DNA of 23,424 nt from an uncultured Odoribacter sp. (GTDB taxonomy: Bacteria > Bacteroidota > Bacteroidia > Bacteroidales > Marinifilaceae): assembly GCA_900541415.1 (NCBI GenBank), contig UQJP01000041.1, positions 1-23,424 on the forward strand. The letters run 5' to 3'. How positions within the stretch are numbered: position 1 is the first letter of the stretch; each line of letters begins with the position of its first letter. Of the stretch, positions 8,508-16,199 are shown piece after piece. The position numbers and the translations under genes were made by a program. The notes beneath the pieces were generated by a model. It had not been told where the DNA came from and did no database searches. It saw only the letters and a list, made by a program, of their open reading frames with translations.

Positions 8508-9395
8508 ATGTTAGACCATAAATATATCGTATTCTGCCATCTGGCTAAAACCCCGAACGCAACGAAAGTCGCCGAAGAACTCGGCTTATCGCAACCCGCC
8601 ATATCCAAAAGCATCAAGGAATTGGAACGGGAACTGGCCGTCACCCTCTTCCATCGGGAAAAAGGCAGAATGCAACTCACCGAAACGGGAAAATACCTTT
8701 TGGAAGCCATCGCCCCCCTGTTGCAAAAAGAGCGGGAAGTCCTGTTCGAACTCGACAAACGCCGCAACTCCTTTTCCGGTACGCTTCATATCGGGGCAAG
8801 CACCACGCTGGCACAATACATCCTGCCGGAACTGCTCTCCGACTTCATTGCCCGGAACTCCGGCATCCAAATCCATCTTTCCAGCGGCAACACCGACCAG
8901 ATCGAGCAGGAAGTCGTTGCCGGGAATCTACACCTGGCGTTTATCGAAGGCACTCCCACCCAACCGGACATCCGGTACCTCCCCTTTATCAGCGACGAAA
9001 TCGTCCTCGTCTGCTCCGCCTCCAATCCTGTGGCAGAACAAATCACGCCGGAACAATTCCGGGAACTGGATTTCGTTTTCCGGGAAAAAGGCTCTGGCAC
9101 CTACAACATCATCCGCCGCCAGCTTTCGCAGGCAGGCATCGATATTTCCCAACTGCACACCCGCCTCACCCTGGGGGCTACCGAGGGTATCAAACAATTC
9201 CTCCGGCATAGCAGCAACAGCTTCGCTTTGTTGTCTGTTTACAGCGTACGCGAAGAACTCACTTCCGGCAAACTACGGATTGTCGAAATAGAAGGCCTCA
9301 CAATCGACCGCACGTTCTATGCCATCCACCGTCAGGGAGAGCCCGATCCCTATGCCCGCCGATTTTTAGACTTCACCCTGCAAAATAAAAGATAA
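8508..9395 (+). CDS. LysR family transcriptional regulator
   Basis: The 295-residue product has the winged helix-turn-helix at about 1-60, with the recognition region GLSQPAISKSIKELE at 26-40. A linker helix follows, then a periplasmic-binding-protein-like effector domain at about 91-295. The stretches IGASTTLAQYILPEL (95-109) and REKGSGTYNIIRRQL (192-206) place it near the CysB/CbbR/YeiE side of the family. In E. coli the related regulator YeiE lies beside yeiH. Here a YeiH-type gene is about 4 kb downstream, and the V-ATPase operon is divergent, so either could be its target. The effector is unknown. Confidence 0.93.
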   Translation: MLDHKYIVFCHLAKTPNATKVAEELGLSQPAISKSIKELERELAVTLFHREKGRMQLTETGKYLLEAIAPLLQKEREVLFELDKRRNSFSGTLHIGASTTLAQYILPELLSDFIARNSGIQIHLSSGNTDQIEQEVVAGNLHLAFIEGTPTQPDIRYLPFISDEIVLVCSASNPVAEQITPEQFRELDFVFREKGSGTYNIIRRQLSQAGIDISQLHTRLTLGATEGIKQFLRHSSNSFALLSVYSVREELTSGKLRIVEIEGLTIDRTFYAIHRQGEPDPYARRFLDFTLQNKR

Positions 9396-9507
9396 TACCA
9401 ACCGGACACCTCCCGCCGGATACCGGGCATTCAGCCCCATTTCAGGCAACCGGGCAACGTTCATTCCCCCACAGAGGTCGTCCACCAAAGAAAAACGCCC
9501 TATCCCC

Positions 9508-10401
9508 TTATCCTTTCTTCTGCTTTTTATATTCCCGGGGCGACATCCCCATAATTTTGGTAAACAACCGGGAAAAATAATAACAATCGTCAATTCCCAT
9601 TTTATAACAAATCTGATTGATTTTCATATTGGAAAAATCCAATAAACGGCAAGCCTGCTGTATTTTCAACTGATTAAAATAATTCAGGGGGGAATATCCG
9701 GTACGGGAATGAAACAAAGCCGAAAAATGGGAGGACGAATAGCCGATATGTTCTGCTATATTTTTCAACGTTAGCTTTTTTTCAATATTTTCCTTCATAT
9801 AATGTATGGCGGCAGCCACCAGGTCATCCTCCGCCTCCTCCTGCTTCACCGCACTACGATACTGCTGCACATACCGCAGCGAGCCTAAAAAATGATAAAA
9901 CACAGAACAGGCATACATCAGGTTTTCGCGCCCATATCCCATCTCAAGCGTATGGTAAATTTCTTCGAACAAACTCAACCTCTCCCCGATCCGCGAATAG
10001 GTATTCGGCTTCACTTCCACAGGCTTCAGGCAATTCCCGGCATACTCTCCCGCCAGCTTTCCTTTAAAATGCACCCAATAGATCGTCCAGGGCTCTTGCT
10101 CGTCCGCCCCATAACTATGCGCCTGATAGGCAGGGAGAATAAAATATTGGTCTTTCTCCACCACACATTTTTCCCCTCCTGCCTGAAACCATCCTTTCCC
10201 CTCCGTACAATATATGAAAACATACTGCGAAATCGGTTCCTGCCGTTCCCGGAAATGATTCCATGCCTTCGGGTAATACCCTATATCCGTAATATGCAGC
10301 ATCGACAAAACAGGCTCACGTTCCATTTCCCGAACCACCGTAACGGGCAGCACCAGCGCACGTTCACCGCTAAATCCATCTTTGCGTTTCAGCATAACCA
10401 C
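9508..10401 (-). CDS. AraC family transcriptional regulator
   Basis: The 297-residue product has a cupin-like sensor domain at about 25-125 (QYVFIYCTEGKGWFQ, FILPAYQAHSYG) and a two-HTH AraC DNA-binding domain at about 192-295. The second HTH and tail read GIDDCYYFSRLFTKIMGMSP (269-288), the classic family signature. Such cupin-AraC proteins often sense sugars and control a divergent gene. No full-length gene is divergent here: only a possible promoter and a 28-codon frame at 10552-10638. The target is therefore unknown. ATG at codon 3 is an alternative start. Confidence 0.93.
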   Translation of the reverse strand: MVMLKRKDGFSGERALVLPVTVVREMEREPVLSMLHITDIGYYPKAWNHFRERQEPISQYVFIYCTEGKGWFQAGGEKCVVEKDQYFILPAYQAHSYGADEQEPWTIYWVHFKGKLAGEYAGNCLKPVEVKPNTYSRIGERLSLFEEIYHTLEMGYGRENLMYACSVFYHFLGSLRYVQQYRSAVKQEEAEDDLVAAAIHYMKENIEKKLTLKNIAEHIGYSSSHFSALFHSRTGYSPLNYFNQLKIQQACRLLDFSNMKINQICYKMGIDDCYYFSRLFTKIMGMSPREYKKQKKG

Positions 10402-10522
10402 TTATTTTCCATTTTACATTACCTTCCGCCCGGCATTCCATCGTTCCCAAAATTATACTATTTTTCGTAAAATAATCCATTTACAAAAAATTATATCCAT
10501 TTTCCATACGAATGGTTTATCC

Positions 10523-10530
10523 TTACTTTG
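10523..10530 (+). promoter_or_regulatory. Possible promoter divergent from the AraC gene
   Basis: TTACTTTG at 10523-10530 is one mismatch from the Bacteroidota -7 box, and a T-rich stretch (10500-10504) lies at about -33 distance. It points away from the AraC gene, where a controlled promoter would be expected. The only downstream frame is the small one at 10552. Weak on sequence alone. Confidence 0.25.
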
Positions 10531-10551
10531 TAACACTTGAAAAAAGAAAAA

Positions 10552-10638
10552 ATGCCTGTATTTTTTTATAATTTTCCGCCGTTACCGCTTACAAGCAGCC
10601 ATAACGACGGCAGGAAGAACGTGGAGTTATTGGGCTAA
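10552..10638 (+). CDS. Possible 28-codon ORF or remnant divergent from the AraC gene
   Basis: An ATG 22 bases after the candidate -7 box opens a 28-codon frame ending at TAA 10636-10638. It overlaps the end of the DUF4932 gene by 12 bases on the opposite strand. The peptide (starting MPVFFYNFPPLPL) has no recognised domain. It could be a small regulated peptide, a remnant of a deleted AraC target, or chance. Confidence 0.15.
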   Translation: MPVFFYNFPPLPLTSSHNDGRKNVELLG

Positions 10639-11682
10639 TTCCTTATAAAAATTCACAATCTGCGGCATAAAATCCCTCAGGGTCTTATACTCGTCCCGGC
10701 TCCCGGCATACATCGTCAGTAAATCGGAAAAACTTCCCAGCCAATAGTATCCCTGCCGTTCCTGCTTCCCGATCACATCCTTATTGTCTTCATCGAAAAA
10801 TTGTATATAAAACACCTCGATCCCTCTGGCAAACCCTTCATGTAATACGGCTTCCGTTTCCCGATAAGGCCAACTGCCGATCTCTCTATCCATTCGCTTA
10901 TAAATCACTTTCACATACGGCTTTAACACAGCTTCACACTCATCCATAAGCGGATCTCCATAAGTGTGTGCCATCCCCCACAACACCGTCGAACGCGCCA
11001 CTTTCCAGTCGGCCGAAGGTTGCTTCTGCTGATCCAGGAAACCACGAATGGAAAAATAAGTAATTTCTTTCCCCTCCTTGTCTACCGTAGTGGTATAAAA
11101 ACTATACTCCCCGATCAGCAAGGTTTGAACAACGCAAAAATCAGAGGCATGCCAGCCGAAAAAATCGTCAAACCACTCACTCTGTATTTTATCCACCACC
11201 TGTTCATCCGTTTTCTCTCCGAAATGCCTGTAAAGTTCGCGTACCGAACTGAAAAAACGATTCGCTCCGGTTTTCTTGTAAAAATCATCCAGTTCCCGGA
11301 TAAAAACCGGAGTAAGCTCATTATTGGTTCTGGAATCCATACCTTCGGTGGTCAAAGCAGGATCGAAAAAAACAGAATCACCTTCTATTTTAAGATGAAC
11401 GGCCAGATTCAAAACGGCATCCCGGCGAAAAGCATACTTTCTCCTCATCTTTCGGGCAGTAGTAACCACAGGATGATCCTGATAAGCCGCAAAAAACTCA
11501 TCCACACACTGATTATATTCAGGAATCATACCCCGACTATACTCCGGCACTCCGGCTAATCGCATAACAACGCTCAACAATTCCATCCGTTCGTCTACCC
11601 GTGACTTCAGGAATCCCTTTGCCTGTAAACCCAACGGGCAAAGGCCGATCACAAGAATAAAGACAACTAATTTTTTCATCAC
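10627..11682 (-). CDS. Exported DUF4932 family protein with degraded metalloprotease-like motif
   Basis: The 351-residue product has a signal peptide (about 1-21, cut after LQA) and no lipobox. Residues 29-98 (VDERMELLSVVMRLAGVPEY and the following helices) match the start of DUF4932, a Bacteroidota family. As I recall the family, its members carry an HExxH-type motif followed by Asn-Pro, in a context like IHEFNHSFVNP. Here the equivalent stretch at 235-245 reads WGMAHTYGDPL, keeping only the second histidine. The enzyme is therefore probably inactive or has a different role. The gene lies 103 bases downstream of the acetyltransferase gene on the same strand. The second codon is also ATG. Confidence 0.8.
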   Translation of the reverse strand: MMKKLVVFILVIGLCPLGLQAKGFLKSRVDERMELLSVVMRLAGVPEYSRGMIPEYNQCVDEFFAAYQDHPVVTTARKMRRKYAFRRDAVLNLAVHLKIEGDSVFFDPALTTEGMDSRTNNELTPVFIRELDDFYKKTGANRFFSSVRELYRHFGEKTDEQVVDKIQSEWFDDFFGWHASDFCVVQTLLIGEYSFYTTTVDKEGKEITYFSIRGFLDQQKQPSADWKVARSTVLWGMAHTYGDPLMDECEAVLKPYVKVIYKRMDREIGSWPYRETEAVLHEGFARGIEVFYIQFFDEDNKDVIGKQERQGYYWLGSFSDLLTMYAGSRDEYKTLRDFMPQIVNFYKELAQ

Positions 11683-11785
11683 CGTGAAATTAAGTTATAA
11701 ACAGGATTATCTTCCCGCCTTCCCCAAAACCACTTTCCCGCCAAAGCGCAAATACCGCCACAAGAAACCTGCGATATAATAACCT

Positions 11786-12247
11786 CTACAATTTCATATA
11801 TAGCAAAGGAAAAGGATTTCCCTGCCCGTCCAGCTCCTCCCTCTTATACACCCGGAATCCCATACGCTCGTAAAATCCGATTGCCTGAGGATTTTGCTCA
11901 TTCACACAAACCTCCTTCACCCGGTATCTCTCAAAAAGATACTGCACGATTTTCCTTCCAATCCCCATTCCCCTAACATCCGGAGAAAGGAACAACATTT
12001 CCAGCTTACAGCCGTCCACCCCGGCAAATCCCACAAGTTTCCCATCCTCTTCCGCAACAACAAGCTCCGGAACATCCCGGAGCGCCGACGGAACATACCG
12101 GGCAATTCCGTCTATATCAGCTTCCGTTAAAAAAGTATGCGTCCCGGAAACAGAGGCTCTCCAAATCACCAACAATTTTTCCAGGGTATCTTCATCCCGT
12201 TTCCGGCACACCAAAATATTCATCTTCCGTTCCGTTTTTCCGTTCAT
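11786..12247 (-). CDS. GNAT family N-acetyltransferase
   Basis: The 153-residue product has the GNAT fold. The acetyl-CoA loop is RGMGIGRK at 92-99, after the strand LEMLFLSPDVRG. The C-terminal motif NEQNPQAIGFYERMGF is at 116-131. The substrate cannot be told from sequence. The start at 12247 overlaps the stop of the upstream kinase-like gene by ATGA, so the two are probably translated together. A second ATG at codon 9 (12223) would remove a short charged extension (NGKTERK) that is not part of the fold. Confidence 0.9.
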   Translation of the reverse strand: MNGKTERKMNILVCRKRDEDTLEKLLVIWRASVSGTHTFLTEADIDGIARYVPSALRDVPELVVAEEDGKLVGFAGVDGCKLEMLFLSPDVRGMGIGRKIVQYLFERYRVKEVCVNEQNPQAIGFYERMGFRVYKREELDGQGNPFPLLYMKL

Positions 12248-12756
12248 AATTCAATATCCACCCGGTATTCCCCGTCGATCAAAATATAATCACAACCGTA
12301 TTCGCGGCATAGCCTGAAATTCGCAGCGTTTTCTTTTATCAAATCCTCTTTCCCACACCCCGAATCGTCGATGCGCTGTTCTATCGCCCCGGCATACTTT
12401 TTTATATCTTCCCAATGCTGTTCAATGTATTTTTCAGTCATAATCAGGCAATAATATTTCATCTCTTTCAAATACCTCTCTTCAAAACAGCGTTTCCAGT
12501 CAAATGGAATATAGCTTCCCTCGATCACCAGATTCTGGTGATTCTCGACTGCCGTTTTAATGATTTCCCGAACCACAGGCCAGAGGTAATCCATCAACCC
12601 GGCATCGTCCTCCGGGGTTAAAGTTGTTTTTCCGCTCCGGATCAACCCCATTTTCAAATGGTCGATACTAAAATAAGGATACTTATACCTTTCCAACAAC
12701 TTTTGTGCCAGCAAAGTTTTCCCCGTATGGGAACATCCCGCAATTAAAATAACCAT
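12244..12756 (-). CDS. P-loop kinase-like NTPase
   Basis: The 170-residue product begins with a strand and the Walker A loop GCSHTGKT (7-14). Next comes YFSIDHLKMGLIR (28-40), in the place where small-molecule kinases bind their acceptor, then the strand NLVIEGSYIP (75-84). The size and layout fit the adenylate-kinase/AAA-like group of small-molecule kinases; the substrate is unknown. It is translationally coupled to the GNAT gene. Paired kinase and acetyltransferase activities could modify one metabolite or drug, but that is only a guess. Confidence 0.75.
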   Translation of the reverse strand: MVILIAGCSHTGKTLLAQKLLERYKYPYFSIDHLKMGLIRSGKTTLTPEDDAGLMDYLWPVVREIIKTAVENHQNLVIEGSYIPFDWKRCFEERYLKEMKYYCLIMTEKYIEQHWEDIKKYAGAIEQRIDDSGCGKEDLIKENAANFRLCREYGCDYILIDGEYRVDIEL

Positions 12757-13239
12757 ACTTTTTTCCGTTCCATTGCATTAATTACTATTCTCCGTTCAGG
12801 CAAATCCGTTTTGTGAAACCCGCCATCCCGCATCGTTTCTCCCGTTACTTTTCCATCCCCCCGCAGGCTTTGCACTTCCCCTCCTGACTTAAAACAAATT
12901 TCCTTTCACCCAAAACGTCCATCCGGGAATAGCTGCCCGGCACATCCGCCCGGTTTCCGACTTTCAATCGTCAACTTTTAATTATCAGCTACCAGTTTTT
13001 TACTTTTTGCTTCCAATCTTTTACATTTGGTATATCTTCCTCCCCCCTGTCTCTTCTTCCCCGAACCCTCATACAAATATACCTCTTTTCAATCACAAAC
13101 ACCTCCTACCCGATAAAACAAAGCCGAAGAAAATATATCCCTTCCCCCATCCTTTTCGTTATACCCCCTGAAAAATTGTTATTTCCTTTTCCCATACGGA
13201 AACCTCATCTTTGTCTCCCGAAATAAAAACATATCACTC
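12757..13239. other. Intergenic region between divergent kinase and YeiH-type genes
   Basis: This 483-base region is pyrimidine-rich on the plus strand with no convincing gene. It must hold promoters for both divergent units. Plus-strand candidates are TACATTTG at 13022-13029, which matches TAnnTTTG exactly but lies about 210 bases before the yeiH start, and CATCTTTG at 13206-13213 (one mismatch), about 27 bases before it, with TTTC 20 bases upstream. No clear terminator or repeat was seen. Confidence 0.5.
13206..13213 (+). promoter_or_regulatory. Candidate -7 box for the YeiH-type gene
   Basis: CATCTTTG differs from the Bacteroidota -7 consensus TAnnTTTG at one base. A TTTC lies 20 bases upstream at 13182-13185, near the expected -33 position. 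It would give a leader of about 20 bases before ATG 13240. Confidence 0.35.
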
Positions 13240-14181
13240 ATGAAAAAATTTACCCTCACCAAAAACCACAAAGAAGTGATTTTTATCACGGCCATGTTCG
13301 CCGTGCCTTTCCTCGAACCCGCTTTCGCCCTGCTGTTAGGACTATTGGTATCGCTCACCATCGGGCATCCATTCCTCAACATCAACAGCCGGATCACCCA
13401 CATTCTGCTGCAAATTTCAGTGGTCGGCTTAGGTTTCGGCATGAACGTGGATCAGGCTCTGGAAGCGGGCAAAAACGGAGTGGTGTTCACCATATTTTCA
13501 ATTTTATTTACCCTCGGACTGGGAATTTTCCTCAGCCGTAAACTCAAAGTGGCCAAAGACACCGGATTCTTAGTTTCCGGAGGAACGGCTATTTGCGGGG
13601 GCAGTGCCATCGCCGCACTTGCCCCGGTGATTAACGCCAAAGAAAAAGACATCACCGTGGCCATGGGAACGATATTCCTGCTGAATGCAGCCGCGTTGCT
13701 GATCTTTCCCTATTTCGGACGCCTGCTCGAAATGAGCAACGAACAATTCGGCTATTGGTGTGCCATCGCCATCCACGACACCAGTTCGGTAGTCGGGGCA
13801 GCTAAAACCTTCGGGAACGAAGCCCTGAGCATCGCCACCACCACCAAACTGATCCGTGCCCTGTGGATCATTCCCCTTTCGCTGGTAGCCGCTTTCACCT
13901 ACAAAAAAGAAGGAGGCAAAAGATCGAACATCACAATTCCGTGGTTTATTTTCCTGTATGTGATCGCCATGGTCATCGCCACCTACGTCCCCCGGTTCGA
14001 ACATTTCTACACCAGTGCCGTGAGCTATGCCAAAATAGGAATGTTGTTCACCCTTTTCCTCATCGGAGCAGGACTGTCAAAAGAGACGATCAAACAGGTA
14101 GGATTCAAACCCATACTCTTAGGAATCATCCTCTGGGTGTTTATCAGCGTGCTATCCGCCGGAGCAATCCTGCTGCTTTAA
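13240..14181 (+). CDS. YeiH family membrane transporter (putative sulfate exporter family)
   Basis: The 313-residue product is an integral membrane protein with about ten hydrophobic helices. Two family signatures are intact: SGGTAICGGSAIAALAPVI (113-131) and AIAIHDTSSVVGAA (175-188). These mark the UPF0324/YeiH family, called putative sulfate exporters; the true substrate is uncertain, and sulfonate- or sulfite-related roles have been proposed. The length matches the family (310-350 aa). A YeiE-like LysR gene lies about 4 kb upstream and could control it. No sulfur-metabolism gene is adjacent. Confidence 0.92.
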   Translation: MKKFTLTKNHKEVIFITAMFAVPFLEPAFALLLGLLVSLTIGHPFLNINSRITHILLQISVVGLGFGMNVDQALEAGKNGVVFTIFSILFTLGLGIFLSRKLKVAKDTGFLVSGGTAICGGSAIAALAPVINAKEKDITVAMGTIFLLNAAALLIFPYFGRLLEMSNEQFGYWCAIAIHDTSSVVGAAKTFGNEALSIATTTKLIRALWIIPLSLVAAFTYKKEGGKRSNITIPWFIFLYVIAMVIATYVPRFEHFYTSAVSYAKIGMLFTLFLIGAGLSKETIKQVGFKPILLGIILWVFISVLSAGAILLL

Positions 14182-14264
14182 ATAAAATCACAGGTCAAAA
14201 CCGCCTGCATCTTGATTTCATTTCTTATTTTCGATTGATTTTTCTATCTTCGCAGGCATAAAAA

Positions 14265-14289
14265 CCGGGCATACATCGTATGTGCCCGG
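14265..14289. promoter_or_regulatory. Hairpin in the leader of the ExbB-like gene
   Basis: CCGGGC (14265-14270) pairs with GCCCGG (14284-14289) and ATAC (14271-14274) pairs with GTAT (14278-14281), leaving a 3-base loop and a 2-base bulge. Both sides are flanked by AAAA. A possible -7 box TATCTTCG (14245-14252) lies just upstream, so the hairpin would sit near the 5' end of the mRNA. On the minus strand it would read as a terminator (stem then TTTTT), but no minus-strand gene ends here. Confidence 0.5.
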
Positions 14290-14311
14290 AAAACCTTTGA
14301 AAAATAGGCTT

Positions 14312-14986
14312 ATGAATAGTTTGATCTTATTAGCAGCAACAAAAGCGCCGGAAGCGGCAGAACTCAGTTTGTGGGACATGATCGTGAAAGGCGGATGGCT
14401 GATGATTCCGATTTTCCTGCTTTCGATCATTGCCGTTTACATCTTTTGCGAAAGATATATGCTTATCCGTAAATATTCCAACTCACAGAATTCCTTCATG
14501 GATGAAGTGCGGGCCAACCTGCTGAAAGGCAACGATAAAGCGGCCATTGCCGCCTGCCAGCAAGAAAATACTCCCCGGTCGCGAATCTTAGTAAAAGGAA
14601 TCATTCATCAAGACCTCCCGGTGGGCGAGCTTCGTGCCATCGTTGAAAGCAGCGCCAACTTAGAAGTTTCCGCTATGGAAAAAGGCCTATCCACCCTTGC
14701 CACCTGTTCCGGAATGGCACCCATGATCGGATTCCTCGGTACGGTAGTCGGTATGGTGCAGGCCTTCTACGATATGGCGCAGGCAGGTACAAACATCAAC
14801 ATCACCTTGCTGTCCAGGGGGATATACACCGCCATGATTACCACCGTTGCCGGATTGATCGTCGGGATTATGGCCTATTTCGCTTACAATGCCCTCACCG
14901 CCCGCATCGATAAAGTGGTGAACAAAATGGAAGAAACCAGCGCCGACTTCATGGAAACGATGTATGAAGTGAAAAATAAAAAGTGA
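14312..14986 (+). CDS. exbB: MotA/TolQ/ExbB proton channel family protein
   Basis: The product (224 aa from ATG 14312) is the larger subunit of a proton-driven inner-membrane motor. It has one helix at about 27-48, a cytoplasmic loop, then the conserved pair at about 126-148 and 172-195 (MAPMIGFLGTVVGMVQAFYD, ITTVAGLIVGIMAYFA), which forms the channel. An upstream in-frame GTG at 14282 lies inside the leader hairpin and is unlikely to be the start. The ExbD partner begins 13 bases after it. No tonB or TonB-dependent receptor gene is nearby, so the energised partner is unknown. TolQ-like function is an alternative. Confidence 0.92.
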   Translation: MNSLILLAATKAPEAAELSLWDMIVKGGWLMIPIFLLSIIAVYIFCERYMLIRKYSNSQNSFMDEVRANLLKGNDKAAIAACQQENTPRSRILVKGIIHQDLPVGELRAIVESSANLEVSAMEKGLSTLATCSGMAPMIGFLGTVVGMVQAFYDMAQAGTNINITLLSRGIYTAMITTVAGLIVGIMAYFAYNALTARIDKVVNKMEETSADFMETMYEVKNKK

Positions 14987-14999
14987 AAAAAGGAATATC

Positions 15000-15392
15000 A
15001 TGGCTATAAAAAGAAGCAAAAAAGCGAACCCCAATTTCAATATGTCGTCTATGACCGACATTGTATTCCTGTTGCTGATTTTTTTCATGATTACCTCCAC
15101 CCTTGTCAACCCGAATGCCTTAAAGCTTTTATTACCCAAAAGCACCAATCAAACCACAGCACAACCCACGGTGACCGTATCTATCGACAAAAACCAGACT
15201 TTTTACCTCAACACGAAAGTCACTCCTTTTTCCATGCTCGAAGGGAAAATCGTTGAAATCCTGAAAAATGCCGACGATCCCTGTATCAATATCGAAGCGG
15301 AAAAATCGGTTCCCATCGAACAAGTGGTAAAGATTATGAATATAGCTAAAACCTACGGCTACAAATCGATTCTCGCCACCGATCCGGAATAA
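15000..15392 (+). CDS. exbD: ExbD/TolR family protein
   Basis: The 130-residue product is the single-span partner of the ExbB-like channel. The N-terminal cytoplasmic end is basic (AIKRSKKANPNF). The membrane helix at about 19-36 carries D20 (MSSMTDIVFLLLIFFM), the proton-path aspartate of the family. The periplasmic domain spans about 45-130. It follows the ExbB gene by 13 bases, so the pair is one operon. A third ExbD-like gene or TonB, common in Bacteroidota operons of this type, is absent. Confidence 0.92.
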   Translation: MAIKRSKKANPNFNMSSMTDIVFLLLIFFMITSTLVNPNALKLLLPKSTNQTTAQPTVTVSIDKNQTFYLNTKVTPFSMLEGKIVEILKNADDPCINIEAEKSVPIEQVVKIMNIAKTYGYKSILATDPE

Positions 15393-16199
15393 CTTCCCGG
15401 ATAAAATTTACCCCTTTCCCCAAATCCGCCACCCGGTGATTTTTAACCACCCGGAAAACCTCCGCTTCCCCCCCCGACACCCAATCGGAGCTTTATTTGA
15501 TCTGTAATAACTCCCCACAGGCAATCACCCCTTGTAACTCCCGCCAACAAAGGAGACCTCTTATAAAACATTAAAAATCAATTCATAAAAAACATACAAC
15601 TTCGCTTACGTTTCAACCGGACATAAAAAGTAATTAAAAAACATGAAATACATACCAGAAGGTCGGTTGGTTTCAGAGATTCTTTTTTATATTTGGAAAA
15701 AAATATCAGGAACAGTAAACAACAAAACAAAGCAAATGTGCGCTGGAAATTGAGAAACAAAGTGAAACAAATATGCCGGATGGAAAAGAAATCCACGATT
15801 TTCACCTCCCTGCAAAAATAAATTGCAGGTAAAAAATTGTTCAGGAATATAAAACACGGAAACACTCGTCATGCGGTCACTCCTCACCTCTTCTTCAATC
15901 TCCCACCCGACACACCATTAATCACATTTTTTAAAGAAAAAGATCATAAACAGCAATACACCGGAGAGCGGAACGAATATCCGGTCAATCAAAAACCGAC
16001 TATCGAAAAACATGATAAAGGCCCTTCTGTAAAAAACGTTATTCAAGGCGGATAAAAACCAGCCGGGAACAACTACTTTTCTCTTACACGGGATTCGGCA
16101 GCAACGGTCCTTTTTACAAAATAAAACGAATATTGAACACGGTATAGGCCTGCTTTCTGAAACAACCGGGAGGACTTGCTATACAAAAAACATTTAATT
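15393..16199. other. AT-rich 807-base region without a convincing gene
   Basis: This is the longest gap in the window. The first 100 bases have a weak hairpin (CTCCG 15460-15464 with CGGAG 15486-15490, then a T-rich run) that may end the ExbBD transcript. The middle (about 15570-15850) is much richer in A+T than the flanking genes. It holds a perfect inverted repeat at 15809-15829. Short frames on both strands (15578-15865 minus, 15837-16055 plus) lack domains and are not called. The promoter of the DUF1266 unit should lie near the right end, but no clear box is seen. Confidence 0.5.
15809..15829. repeat. Perfect 7-bp inverted repeat
   Basis: CCTGCAA (15809-15815) and TTGCAGG (15823-15829) flank a 7-base loop of A and T. 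Neither strand has a proper T run, so it is not a standard terminator. On the minus strand the loop and right arm spell TATTTTTG, an exact -7 box match, followed by GGGAGG; no convincing gene follows. Confidence 0.45.

Noticed and set aside
10574..10613. Imperfect inverted repeat near the divergent small frame
   Set aside because: Arms match only with a 3-base insertion and no T run follows on either strand.
14282..14311. GTG start giving ten extra residues on the ExbB-like protein
   Set aside because: The GTG lies inside a stable hairpin, and the ATG at 14312 gives the normal N-terminus for the family.
15578..15865. Minus-strand frame of 95 codons with a hydrophobic stretch in the AT-rich gap
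   Set aside because: Phe/Cys-rich composition is what AT-rich noncoding DNA gives; no family or conserved motif. A GGGAGG and GTG inside it are noted but not enough.
15837..16055. Plus-strand frame of 72 codons
   Set aside because: Polar low-information sequence, no domain, no promoter box or ribosome site; likely chance.
16176..16199. TTG start for the DUF1266 protein
   Set aside because: ATG 16200 follows directly and gives a normal start; the extra eight residues have no support.
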